Shown one piece after another: positions 12,060 to 23,040 of a DNA stretch of 64,000 nt (position 1 is its first letter; each line of letters begins with the position of its first letter). Both the position numbers and the translations under genes were made by a program. The notes under the pieces were generated by a model. It saw only the letters and a program-made list of their open reading frames with translations, had not been told where the DNA came from and did not search any database. The stretch is from Chamaecyparis obtusa. Its lineage: Eukaryota > Streptophyta > Pinopsida > Cupressales > Cupressaceae. The DNA is taken from the NCBI GenBank assembly GCA_027943335.1, contig BSBK01006397.1:583501-647500 (forward strand), in the 5' to 3' direction.

Positions 12060-13942
12060 CTTAAGATATGCTTACATTACGTCCATATGATGGGTTAACA
12101 TACCTTGTAACTCAATTAATGTCATGTCTATCTTCTTCCACCTTAAGTTCTCTTTCTCTAAATGATGTTTCCCTCATTTTGGCTATATGCTCCATCATTG
12201 ATGAGTTCAATGGGTCCAAATTGCTCACATGTGTGGCCAATTCACTCTCAAGTTGTCCTAACTTGACCTTAATTTTTGCAGTGAAACATGTAGGAGTACA
12301 TTTCTTGCCAAGTAACTTACTAGATTATGTTACTACATCCCACATCTCTTTTAAAATCTCAAATAGCAAAACTTTGATTAGATCAATCTTTTATAACAAT
12401 TTCTCTATTATTTCTTTCTCTAACCTCTACTCTTCTCTCTTCATAATTTAAGCCTCTAGATCAAGATCAGAACTATTGATAGCATCAAATAGTGTCTTGA
12501 GTTGATCAATGAATGGCTCATCCTCATCAATTTTCACTTTAGGTAATAAATCAAAAAGTAAATTGAGAGTTTTCCTTAATATTCTTTTTTTTTTTTTCTT
12601 CCTTTTGACTATATCTCTCTCACCTTTTTCTGAAAACTTTTGTGAATATTAAAGCTTCTCCTTATGATTCATTTTCTTAGGATCATTTTTCAATATCTCA
12701 AATTCAAGATCATTTTCATCATCTTCATCTTCCTCTTCATCATCGTCTTCATCTTCACTTCTTTTCTATTTCTTCTTGTCCTTTGTTATTTCCTGTGAGA
12801 TGCTAGGGGTGTTTTCCTTAATGGTCTCTTATTCACCTTTGGTTGTCTCTTGTTTATCATCCAATTTATTTTCACTCCTATTCTTTTTGTCTTCATCTCC
12901 TTCATGTTCTTGTTGTTTTTTAGCCTATTTATTTTGTGTGTCCTCTTGATTTGTATCCTTCAGTTGATTTTTGGTCTCACCTACATTTTTAAGCTCTTTA
13001 CTCTTTTTAGTTTCTTTAACCTTGTTTACTTCAGTATCAACCACATCATCAATAATAAAAATAGTATTTGATTCAAGTGGTGGTTGGAGTGGTGATTCAT
13101 CATCATTATTTCCACCCAATGGGGAATTAGGAGTGCATTTTATGTCATTTTTAGTACGTGGTGCGTCTTTGATATCTTCAATTGTAATAATCTTGGTTGT
13201 TGTGACTGGTGGTTGAGTTTTTTCAATGTTGAATATCCTTTTCCAAGTTGTTACCACTTCCTCTTCAACCTCTTGTTCTTTAACAACTATAATGAGTCCA
13301 GTTCCACAACTAATTTTAAATTTTCCTTGATATGTTTCAAGTACATTATACATTTCTTTGGTTGAAAAGTGTTGCATTATGAGTATGAGTGTCCTCTCTC
13401 TTATCTCTCTATTTTCAATGTTGCCTCCCATTTTATATTTATTGTATCAATTAATTTATCAGGCACATGTCCTTTAAGGTGATTAGGCACTCTAATATGT
13501 TTATGAAAATGAGATATAAGTGTATCCTCAATTACCTTTTTCTCTTCATCAAAGAACTTTTCAAACTTTAAATTTCTTATGTAACTGATTGCTTCACATT
13601 CTCTTATTCCTTTTACAATATTTGCAGTATTTCTTGTCTTTCTAGACTTACCTAAGTCCATGATCTCCTTACCAGAATCATTATTTTCATTGTCCTCCTC
13701 TTTTTTATGCTTCTTTCTTTTTCTCGGAGAGACCTTGGTCTGGCCTCTAGTTTTTCTCTTCACATAGGTTTTTGTTTTTTTAGATTCAATGGATTGACAT
13801 TCCTAAACTTTATCCAATTGTTTTTTCCATCACCGATGGTAGTTCTGGTGTTTTTTCTTCCTTTTTTCTTTTCCTTCCTCTTTGCATAGACCTCGGGAGT
13901 TTTCTTCTTTTCAAATGTGGAACTACTACCTTCTTGTTCCAA
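12060..13942 (-). pseudogene. Non-gag open frame inside LTR element, unknown
   Basis: The minus strand carries a decayed protein of roughly 600 residues. It starts EQEGSSSTFEKKKTPEVYAKRK near 13942. A strongly basic, nuclear-signal-like region follows (RKRKKHKKEEDNENN, near 13700), then a folded-looking segment with ISYIRNLKFEKFFDEEKKVIEDTLISH and VPNHLKGHVPDKLIDTINI (13600-13440). After these come an acidic/Thr-rich linker (13431-12925), a Lys/Asp-rich tract, and a C-terminal coil with GQLESELATHVSNLDPLNSS (about 12250-12160). At least three frame changes occur. No RT, protease or integrase motif is present. I do not recognise the family. It fits a cargo or accessory protein of a non-autonomous element. 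Confidence 0.5.
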
Positions 13943-13950
13943 TTTTTCCT

Positions 13951-14399
13951 TCTAATTGACTTATTATCTTCTTAACTAACCACCACTCTACTCAACCACT
14001 TGGATAGGGTTCTCAAATTTTTTAATCAATTCTCTGCACAAATATTTCTCAAACAAATCTCACAATCAATCACATTGAGTAATCACTCTTTGTTGTAATA
14101 ACCACTCTTCATAATACAATGTGAGTAATGAATAGGTTAACTTCAATATTTATTTACCCATAACTTATCCAATGTTAATATTAGGTACAATGCAATTTAC
14201 CAATATCACTTCCTTTACCGATTACACTTACCACTGATTGTAACCTCCACAAGCTAGTACTAACAGTAACATTAGCACATAACATTTACAAATGATAATG
14301 TCAGTGATGACCAAGTAAATTTCATATCTCAACTCTATGTAATATATCAGAACCAACATCAATGCATCTCATTATGTCAATAGATATTATCTCCCAACA
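13951..14399 (-). repeat. Possible shortened 5' LTR
   Basis: The minus strand starts TGTTGGGAGATAAT at 14399 and contains CATAATGAG...CATTGATG, echoing the start of the LTR at 11645 (TGTTGG...CATAATGAGGTCATTGATG). It is only ~450 bp against ~1.4 kb and its end does not match, so it may be a truncated or distantly related LTR. It abuts copia gag sequence at 14400. Confidence 0.35.
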
Positions 14400-15325
14400 T
14401 TATAAGGGATCGGTAAGTTATAACAATAGATGTCCAATCTTGTGACAATAAAAATATGCCATACTTTTTTTCCTCCAGGGTCCAACATTACTTCTAGGAT
14501 TCCTTAATTGATAATTCATCTCCATATGTCCATAGTTCCCACAAATATAACATGTAACATTTATGTTTCCTTCTCTTCTTAGAACATTCATCAGTTTGTT
14601 AGGTAGTCTAGGTGATGATACTCTTGATCTGTAATTCTTTTCCTTATGTCTGAACTTGTTGCATGTGTAATAGTAGCCATTGAAACTCCCTTCAGCTGAT
14701 CTACTATTAGGTCTTGATCTTCACTCATAAGCTTGATGACCATACTTATTGCAATTGTACCAATATCCATCAAAATAAGAATTTCTTAGAATATTTACCA
14801 ATTTGCTTCTACATACATTAGTTGTGTGTCCAAGCTCTCCACAATTCTAGAAAGTGGGTTTAGAAGGTTTCTTACCTTGTGGACTAGTATTTCCCTTTGG
14901 AATCTATGATTGTCACTCAACATCGCTCTTGTATGATTCTCCTTTTTCAAATTTGTTGTCACTGATGTATCCTAGGCCAGAAGTATCCTTATGTTGCCTT
15001 TGATTCCTCAGTTGTTCATTAATATTTTTCATTCTTTCTTCATACCTCTTGAGTTTTTCATTTGCATCTCTTTCAATCTTCAAGTCCTTTTTCAATTGCT
15101 CATTTTCTTGTATTAATCTCTTATTTTCAGCACTCATTTGTATATTCTCATCATTGGTCACTGAGTTTTTCCATTCAATGTGTGATTCTCATGTGTCAAC
15201 CTTTGTATTATTGCATTATTTTCTCTAATCTAGTCTTTTTCATTCTTCTTAGCATCTTCATTAACTCTATTTCCTTAAATTACTTCACACACCCTTATGG
15301 CTTGACTTTCTTGTTCTCTTTTCAT
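14400..15325 (-). pseudogene. Copia gag relic: coiled coil and zinc knuckles
   Basis: The minus strand reads a long charged coil (AENKRLIQENEQLKKDLKIE ... RYEERMKNINEQLRNQRQ, 15161-14960) and a TSGLGYISDNKF segment typical of the C-terminal half of some copia gags. Several degenerate knuckle-like repeats follow: NCGELGHTTNVC, YNCNKYGHQAYE, YTCNKFRHKEKN, CYICGNYGHMEM and FYCHKIGHL (about 14850-14430). The upstream half of the same frame is at 25316-25550, beyond the DNA transposon. Multiple stops and one frame change show decay that predates or accompanies the insertion. It breaks off at 14399 against a possible LTR. Confidence 0.7.
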
Positions 15326-15329
15326 CTTG
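15326..15329. other. Target-site duplication CTTG, left copy
   Basis: CTTG directly precedes the left terminal repeat and recurs at 25312-25315. Skipping the element and one copy leaves the host gag frame open on the minus strand, which supports this choice of boundary. Confidence 0.88.
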
Positions 15330-15358
15330 GGGTGGCTGCAAGAAGTTGGGTGCCAATT
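15330..15358 (+). repeat. Left terminal inverted repeat
   Basis: It starts GGGTGGCTGCAAG and ends AAGTTGGGTGCCAATT. The right end, complemented, starts GGGTACGTGCAAA and has the identical last 16 bases. The four mismatches are all in the outer 13 bases. Confidence 0.92.
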
Positions 15359-16230
15359 TTTGGCAAAAAGTGGAAGTGTTTTTCCTATTTTTCAAAATTC
15401 TTGTCAATTGATGTCAAAAATTGAGGCACTTAGAGATTGAATCTCAAAAAACTTCACTAATAGAAATTATAGTACTCGGAGTTAGCTTTTCAAATATGTA
15501 ATTTATTTCAATACCCACATTGCATAAATTAAATTTCGTAGACATATTTAAAAACCACTTTTTCAGAATGCCTATTTCAGGACCATACCTCACCCGTGTA
15601 CGACCACCCTTTTTTGACACAAATAAATCAATATATGTTAATCCTTTTTAGGAAAGATACCTAAGACACTATAGATTGATGAGTATATTTTTCCTTCTTT
15701 TTTTTCTGTATATATTTTTTTTTATTGATTTTTAATTGACAATAAAGTATATTTTCAAAACCTCTGGTGTACGGCCACCATAATTTGATGAAATGTTCAT
15801 ATTTTTCAAAAAAAAAAAAATTATCTTGAAAAGAATAGAATGTAGATTGATGCCATATAATTTTTTTTTGCAGAAACCTTAAAATAAAAAAGTTATTAAA
15901 AGTTTAGTAAACCTCTGTGTTTCACATTTTCATACCTTTTACTATTGATAAATATAGGAAAAATAGTAAAATTTATTATATCGTCAAGAAATTCACATTT
16001 ATGGAATCAGGACAACGAAATCTATAATGGGTTTTCGTTTCATCAAAAAATTTGAATTGAAAGACGCTCAAAAAATTCGTTAAAGATAGAAAATTAATGT
16101 TAAAATAACTTAGTCAAATTTATGAAGGTGAAGACATAGGGTCGATGGGACCAAGCCTAAATCATGCCTATCCCATACCAAAAACTGAGGCAAATTCAGT
16201 TTCCCGCCCCAAGCTTTGAAATTTAAAAAA
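15359..16230. other. Left subterminal non-coding region
   Basis: This is AT-rich with no open frame. It contains two diverged copies of GTGTACGRCCACC (about 15596 and 15767), possible additional protein-binding sites. Nothing else is supported. Confidence 0.5.
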
Positions 16231-16367
16231 ATGGGTGCCCGTTTCAAAAGTAACCGTTAAGGAAACGGGCACCCGTTTATTTAAAAAACGGGTGCCCATT
16301 TTAAAAACGGGTGCCCATTTTTTAAATAAACGGGTGCCCATTTTTTAAATAAACGGGTGCCCGTTTC
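16231..16367. repeat. Left subterminal motif array (6 copies)
   Basis: Six copies of a near-palindromic 14-mer, AACGGGTGCCCGTT or the ATGGGTGCCC / GGGTGCCCATT variants, occur in both orientations and are separated by AT-rich spacers such as TTTAAATAA. The GGGTGCC core is also present in the terminal repeat (TTGGGTGCCAA). Arrays of this kind near element ends usually bind the element's own protein. That role is inferred. Confidence 0.85.
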
Positions 16368-16408
16368 TAATTAGGCCATTGGAAAACGACAGGTGCAGAA
16401 GTACAGAG

Positions 16409-16431
16409 GTACAATGATTGAATCATTGTAC
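16409..16431. promoter_or_regulatory. Perfect 23-bp palindrome upstream of transposase
   Basis: Eleven-base arms (GTACAATGATT and its complement) flank a single G, about 100 bp before the transposase start codon and just after the motif array. It could be an operator-like site in the transposase promoter. No function is shown. Confidence 0.55.
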
Positions 16432-16529
16432 GACTGTACCCGTGCGCAGACAGAATGTTTTAATAAATTTAGACTTGGTTTTGTCTTGTTCTGGATTTGA
16501 CACTTGTTGGATTAAAAATTCATCCAAAT

Positions 16530-19500
16530 ATGGGATCAAAGCAACGTAGAAAGAGACAAAAGATAGAAAATAAAGAAAAGGAAGCAAAACGTCAAAGAGA
16601 AAGAAGAGCAAGAATTAGAGAGGGTAGTAATGCCGGAGCTTCGAGTTCAACAGTAGCTTTAAAGGAAGAGAGCATTGAGAACACTGTAATGGATGAAGAG
16701 CCAGAAAGAGGAAATACAAATCAAGAAAATCCAGGTGCATCTACTAACCCAGTATTGGGTACTGGTATGTCTTCACAACCCCGCATATATTCTGAAAATG
16801 AAATTCATGATTTATTTCAAGCAGGCTACGAAATAAATGATTTGAATTTTATTCATGGAAGTACAGTAAGAAATGAAAGTCAAACACCAGTTGAAAAAGA
16901 AATTGAAACCCCACCTATGACTGAAAATCAAACCCCAACTGATGGTGAAAATAAAAGTACAACTAAAATTGAGAGTGTGGATGTAGACATGGAAACACCA
17001 GTTGAAAATGAAACATGTTTAAATGATAATGAAATGGGTAATCTTTTTCAATTGAATAGTGGTGTGTTAGACAATCTTCGTGGCTTGGTTTCATGGAGGC
17101 AAATTAGGACATATGGTAACAGATTGTTCAAACAATTTTTTTATAACAAGAAATTTGGGTTTCAATGTCAATTGATGTTACAATTAATGAAAATGACAAA
17201 GATGCGAAAAGTGATGAAGAGGTTAGGAGTCAATGTGAAAGAAAAAAAAAAGGATGAGTCTTTGAAACAAGTCGTTTCGACTATTGCTAATGCCTTTGAT
17301 ACAATTGGAAAGAAAAGTCGTTCTAAAGATAGAAATGCGGCACGACGAGCAATAACAACAGCTTTAGTAAACAAATCAACCCATGATAAAAGAATGATGA
17401 GTAACATAAGTGGATATCTTAATATTCATCGTAAAACTTTGGCAAAAGCTGTGAAGAGAAGAGTTGACTTTGAAAGTGATCCAGCTAACAACTTATGGAC
17501 CTATAGTGGCAAACTCCCGAGATCTGATATGAAACTTACTAGTGAAGTGAAAACATTGATTGAAAGATTTTGGAAGGATAATACAAGAGTATCGCCAAAT
17601 GCCAGGGATGTTCTAAAATTAAGAGTTGGCTCAAAAATTCGTGAACTACATCCAAAACACTTTTTGGACATGACTCAAACTGAATTATTCAAAAAATTTG
17701 TAGATGAAAAGGTGTTATCAATCAGCATAAGTCAAAGATCATTTGAAAAGTGTAAACCTTGGTATGTAAGGGTAAACAAGGAAAGAGTCACATGTTGTTG
17801 TAAAACTCATGTCCAATTTCGTTACCATTATGATTTATTTCAATCTATACGTGGTACTATGCATACTAAAGAAATGTTACAGGAATGTGGTATCCAAATT
17901 CCACCTCAAGTTATAAAGGAGTTCATCTCAAGTTTGTTTTTTAACCCACATAATGACCAATATTTTCTTTTCAATGCATGTGTTTCTGGTGTATGCAATA
18001 TATGTGGCAATCTTGCATTATTAGATGAGTGTTTTCATGAAACTCCTACAACTGAATTCGGACAACAAATGATTGATGTGCAAAGATTTAAAACTGTTGA
18101 ATATCCATTGAAGGATGGAAAGGTTGGAAGACGATGTGACCTAATAAATGAAAGCATTAGTGTTCACGCATTCATGAACGAATTCAAGTGTAAGATCATA
18201 CCTAAATATGTGAAACACTCTCATAATGCTAGATGGCTTGATGAACAATTTTGCATGTGCAAGAATACATTCCCAATGGGTAGTTTACTTTCAGTAGTAG
18301 ACTTTGCAGAGAACTATACTCTTGCACCACAAGATGAGATCTAATCTCAATATTATAATTCAGTACAAGTAGCTATTTTTGTTCATATTGTCTATAGGCA
18401 TGCACCTGATAGTACAGAAGAGGATAAAATTTTTTTGAGGGAGTACCACTTCTATATGAGTGATAATAAACTACACTCATCAGAGTTTGTGCAATATTGC
18501 ATGGAGACATTTTATGACAATTTAAAGGAGAGAAAAATTCAAATGACACAACATCTAATATGGTCAGATAATTGCACAGGTCAATTCAAGAATGCTAGAA
18601 TGTTTTATTGGTTGAGTAGGACACATAAGAAAACCAATGTCGAACATATCTGGAGTTTTTTTGAAGCTGGACACGGGAAAGGAGAACATGATGGTGCTGG
18701 TGCATGTGTTAAGAGAGCCCTTTCAAGAGAACAACTCAAGTTTGAAGAAAAATCCAAATTTAAAAATGCACGTGAAATTGTTGAATGGTGTAGTACAAGT
18801 TTATCTACAGGATCAAATCAGAATTCTACAATCAAACGTTTCTTCTGGCTAGTAGAAGAGAATTATATCCTTTCAAGATATGAGTTTGATACGATAAATG
18901 GGTCAGCAAAATGGCATTCATTTAGAAGTTTTGATTCTAACACTTGGACTATATGGACTAGGGAGCTAGCATGTTTTTGTCAATTTTGTGTTGCAGGTGA
19001 ATGGGAACAATGTGAGAGTACAGAATGGGTTGAAGAATGGAAACAAAGATCCTTAACACCTACTGAGACACAAGTTCCAGGTGATTCAACTAGTGAAGAC
19101 CCAGATCATGCATTTGCATCAGAAGATTATGATCGTGTTTCAGATCTGATACAACCTGGTATTTATTTATTCAAATTTACATTTATAAGTGTAGGTTTTT
19201 TTACATACATGCATATGAAACTAATTATTTTTACAGGGCATGTGTATGCTGTTGTTGCACCTGAGGATAATGATGAGCAAACTGAGTACTGGCTTGCTAG
19301 ATGTGTGGAACCTAAGAAAAAGTTGATATGTCATCAAGTAGATGATGATGGTTTTCAGTATCCAATTGGGTCTGTTGTGGTTGTTGGTACATGGCTACGA
19401 AAATACCTAACAAGAAGAAATGGGTTACCAGTGTTTGAGGACTACCAATCAGAAAAGAAAATTATGCAGTATTCTCATTTAGTGGTGGCAACGAATATCA

Positions 19501-19622
19501 AATTAGAAAGATACAAAGGGAGGCCCACCAATAAAGTCTTATGGACCCTTTCAATGGAAGAGCATGAGGCAATCATAGAAGCATTACAAAAAAGAGAGGA
19601 TGCAGATGGTACACTAGGTTGA
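16530..19622 (+). CDS. Transposase, DDD/E type, one in-frame stop
   Basis: The start at MGSKQRRKR (16530) is preferred over an in-frame ATG at 16497 because of its basic, nuclear-signal-like N-terminus. Exon 1 is 16530-19158; a 78-nt GT-AG intron (19159-19236) is followed by exon 2 to TGA 19620-19622, giving ~1,004 aa. From the N-terminus: an acidic low-complexity region; a helical basic region (KKDESLKQVV ... RNAARRAITTALV); Cys-rich patches (TCCCKTH, CVSGVCNICG, FCMC); then the candidate catalytic fold with SVVDFAENY (D591), LIWSDNCTGQFKNA (D680) and EAGHGKGEHDGAGACVKR (D721, or E712/E719). A C-terminal ~128 aa reader-like segment follows (YAVVAPED, YWLARCVEP, IGSVVVVGTWL). Codon 605 is TAA (18342-18344) where CAA is likely, since the same frame stays open on both sides. 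The enzyme would cut and join the element ends. Family is tentatively Sola-like. Confidence 0.85.
19159..19236 (+). other. Intron in transposase gene
   Basis: GTATTTATTT ... TTTTTACAG, 78 nt and divisible by three. Removing it joins IQPG to HVYAVVAPED and takes out an AT-rich, hydrophobic insertion (KFTFISVGFFTYMHMK) that does not fit its surroundings. Confidence 0.75.
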
Positions 19623-20030
19623 ATCAGATTTAGAGACATGTGAGTGCTTTTTAATTATGTTGAAAGTTTATATAGTTAGTTCTATTAGACATTAGACATG
19701 TACAAGTTCAATATATTATTATGTCAAATTTGGAGTTAGTTCTAATTAATTTCTTGTTTGAATAGGTATCAATTACAACTTTACACATGTGTGACACTCA
19801 TATGCAGATGGTACACTCTAATAAATCACATGTGTACATGTGTAAGTGTTTTTTAATTATGTCAAGTTTATAGTTAGTTAGATATTAGACATTAGACATG
19901 TACAAGTGATAGATCTTATTATGTCAAATTTATAGTTAGTTGTGCATTAAAGACAGTTTTTCTAATTAATTTCTTATTTGAATAGGTATAAAGTGTACAA
20001 CTTTACACACGTGTGACAGTCATATGCAGG
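19600..20030. repeat. Tandem duplication at transposase 3' end
   Basis: Two ~205-bp copies begin GCAGATGGTACACT at about 19601 and 19805. Both contain TTTTTAATTATGT, TTAGACATTAGACATGTACAAGT and TTAATTTCTTRTTTGAATAGGTAT. The first copy starts within the last codons of the transposase, so the second copy lies wholly in the 3' untranslated region. Confidence 0.75.
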
Positions 20031-20469
20031 AGCCCTAGAAGATGATACATTAAATTATTTCATTGAATGTTTATTTTATTTTTAATCATATTGTAATTGG
20101 GCTAAGAAGTGGGGTTTTCTTACTAGTTCTTTCCCTATGGAGCCCTTGAACTAGTCATATATATAAATAATAATATCATTTATTGATGTACCATGTGTTA
20201 TGATTCCTGTATACTTATTAATTTGTTCATTTTTTAATTCAAATTCTACAATTAATTTGATGTGACATATAACTTGAATAATTTTATGTGACATATTAAT
20301 TAATGATATCCATTATCTAGTTATCTAGTTATGTAGTTATCTTATTTTATCTCTACTTATCTGATTCACATTATATTTATTCACGTAGAGTATTTACATG
20401 CAATCCATCTTATTAAAAAAATCTTAGATCTAAAACAAATATTCTAATTTAATCTATGACATGTACATA

Positions 20470-20765
20470 TATCGATCAACCAAAAAAAAACTAATTCACA
20501 TAACATGTCACTCTAGTCCATATATAACATGTCCAAATAACTAGTCCAAATAAAACATGTCCATAAAACATACATCATTGGTCCAAATAAAACAAGTTCA
20601 TATATAACAAGTCCATAAAACATGTGAATAGTCCAAATATAACAAGTCCAAATATAACAAGTCCATAAAACATGTCAATAGTCCAAATATAACAGGTCAT
20701 AGTCCATATAACATCTAGAAATAGTCCATATATAACATCTGAATAGTCTATATAACATGAAAACA
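20470..20765. repeat. AGTCCAAATATAACA tandem array
   Basis: Irregular repeats of AGTCCAAATATAACA / AGTCCATAAAACATG, about 15 bp each and roughly 15 units, lie between the ends of the two convergent genes. The array could contain their polyadenylation regions. The minus-strand frame at 20575-20775 is a product of this repeat. Confidence 0.75.
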
Positions 20766-20775
20766 CAAGTAACAT

Positions 20776-22666
20776 CTAAGAGCCTGGATCGCCCATCTGA
20801 TCTGTCGTCCTCTTCACTCCATGTGAAGAGGACGGAGATGTATCATCATGCTGTACACCATCAAGTGACTGTAAACATAAATTATGAAGAGATAACATAA
20901 GAAGTGGGTTTAAACAAATAATTCACTTACAAACAAAATAAATATTGAATATACATATATCAAATAAATTACCGTGGAACCCTGCTGAGTAGTTTCCTCT
21001 GTGGGAGGAGGACCTGGAGTAAAAAACGTCACTCTGGTAATGTCCTGTACAAAATAAATTGCAAATTTATTATAATAATATTCCCTAAAAATGACATGTG
21101 CGTCATGATTCAAAAATATTGGAATTTAATATATTAATAACTATGACCTCAAAGGATGATGAGGCCTGCATCTGGCTGAGTCCTACACCATGACCACATG
21201 AAACTATACTCGCTAATGGTTCTGAGGGTACATCAGCAGGGAATGATGTGGTGAAGGCCTACACAATTGTAAAAAGTAGAAGTGAATTAGAATATACACA
21301 TAAATATGTGAGCATGTATAAATAGTTAAATTCAAATTAAAATGCAATATACATACAAGCGGTATATGGGGAGTGTCCTCTGTGACCGATGGCAGAGTAC
21401 CCATCGAACTGCTGCCAAGGTGGTATGAAGTGTGACCCTACAATATATATTTTGAAAACAAACATTATTAAAGTAAAGTTTCAACAATAAATATTTCTAG
21501 GGGTCGAATAGACATGATAAAAACACATACAGTGAAAGGTGCACCAACATCTGAAGCAGTTGAATGGACATGGTGACGGTCCATGGATGTCGTGGTCTCC
21601 TCTGCCCCCTGTCCGACAAAAATAACATATTTTGGTTGATATGGTTTGTGTGTCTGTACATATATATGTAGACAAAATATTTTATCACTATTATATAGAT
21701 TACCTCTGCGCTAGATAAATCCGCTGCATATAGAAGCTCAACAAATGATGAGAACTCGGCAGGTCGATCCTCTGTGTCATCATATCCTCCATGTGCACCC
21801 TCTGCATCATCAAATCTGTCATCTGGCCCCTCACTCTGTGGACCAATACATATGTCCCCGCAGCTGGTGCAAACATGTGATGTGCTCTGGGGTGCCCTAG
21901 CCATCCTGAACTGCTCAGCTAAATCACCTGAAAGGGCGCTCAATGAACCAAGAGCAGAGGTGACTGCTCGGTGGTGTACTGGCGCTGGAATCACAGGAGC
22001 CAGATAAGAAACAAGGGGCTCCTCACGTGGACGATTTCTGACTCTATCACTCAGCTTTGCCCCAGGCCTGTCCTGAGGCATGCCTCTACCGACCCCTTGA
22101 AATGCTCTCATGTCAAAATAATTGGGTTTTTTAACCAATTCAAACTCAGCCCACAATTTTCTCAAAAAGTACATGGGGACCTCGTGATTTGCGTGTGGTG
22201 AATGGTCAAATACCATCCACCACCGCTCCCAAAAGTGCTGTGAAATCAATGGGTGCTTGCACCAGCGAATAGATATTCTTGATTTTTTGGGGTTTATTTC
22301 TTCCCCTGTTTTCGGATTCTTAAACCACCGAGCAAAATCTGCTTTGCTGATTTTAAGATCATTCACCTCTTTATAGGTGAGTCCATCAGCATAGAATATT
22401 CTCATGGAATCTCTCCATGACTGATAGCTATCCAACTCGTCATCGAGGGACTGGACAGAATGTACTATGCCTTGCATAGTATCTGCAAGGCGTAGTAGAT
22501 GTGCGGAGGGGTGGGGATCATGTCTAACCGTCTCAATGTCCCTGATAATAGAGGCGATATTACGCCTCATGTCCTCTCTAAGCTGCTCTGCGGTACGAGG
22601 AGGTGGTGGAGGTGGGGGTGGTGGTGGTGGTGGTGGGGGCTGATCTCCTGAATGCTCGTTCATCAT
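20776..22666 (-). CDS. Second transposon gene, six exons, unknown function
   Basis: Exons on the minus strand are 22666-21704, 21608-21531, 21437-21357, 21258-21148, 21044-20973 and 20868-20776. All introns have GT-AG ends, every exon is a multiple of three, and no stop occurs before the final TAG, giving 465 aa. The start at MMNEHSGDQ is chosen because the upstream frame lies in a repeated AT-rich leader. Visible parts: a run of Pro (residues ~10-23); a helical charged region (EQLREDMRRNIASIIRDIE); a Trp-rich compact domain (YQSWRDSMRIFY, KADFARWFKNPKTG, SISQHFWERWW-like); a CTSCGDIC knuckle-like motif; an acidic Gly/Asp stretch; and a Ser/Thr/Pro-rich tail ending near GVKRTTDQMGD. I recognise no family. 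By analogy with two-gene plant transposons it may bind the element's ends or assist the transposase (inference). Confidence 0.8.
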
Positions 22667-22679
22667 GTGTAAACTGCAT

Positions 22680-22815
22680 ATATAAAGTATTTGAACTTGT
22701 AAATGAAAAGTATTTAAACACATGAATAATCTAAACATATATATCTCAATCTTCACATGTACACATTTATAAAGTATTTGAAAATGTAAATGAAAAGTAT
22801 TTAAACACATGCATA
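22680..22815. repeat. Leader duplication upstream of second gene
   Basis: Two copies of an ~40-bp segment (TATAAAGTATTTGAA..., then AAGTATTTAAACACATG) at 22680-22722 and 22770-22812 lie just upstream of the minus-strand start codon, in its probable promoter or 5' leader. Confidence 0.7.
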
Positions 22816-22820
22816 ATATA

Positions 22821-23040
22821 TTAGGTCTTAAGGGTGATAGTACATCCTAAATTACATCTTACGAGTACATACTAGCTCCTATTAGGTCTAAAGGGTACAT
22901 AATAGGTCCTATTAGGTATTAAGGTTACATACTAGGTCTTAAGGGTCATATTAGGTCTTAAGGGTCCATACTAAGTCTTAAGGGTCATATTAGGTTTTAA
23001 GGGTACATACTAGGGTTTAAGGTTCATATTAGGTCAGATT
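22821..23040. repeat. TTAGGTCTTAAGGGT array
   Basis: About ten irregular units of TTAGGTCTTAAGGGTACATACTA form this array. It is not a telomere repeat: the unit is 15-25 bp and the period is irregular. Confidence 0.7.

Noticed and set aside
13971..14399. Confident paired LTR for the 10235-11645 LTR
   Set aside because: Only the first ~50 bases resemble it; length and end differ, and no target duplication was found, so it is kept as a low-confidence feature.
21497..21703. Unspliced C-terminus of the second gene (VIYIIVIKYFVYIYMY...)
   Set aside because: It is a translated intron; GT-AG removal gives in-phase exons to a natural end at 20776.
22667..22810. N-terminal extension of the second transposon gene from Met at 22810
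   Set aside because: The extension translates an AT-rich, internally duplicated leader; the first sensible protein begins at MMNEHSGDQ.
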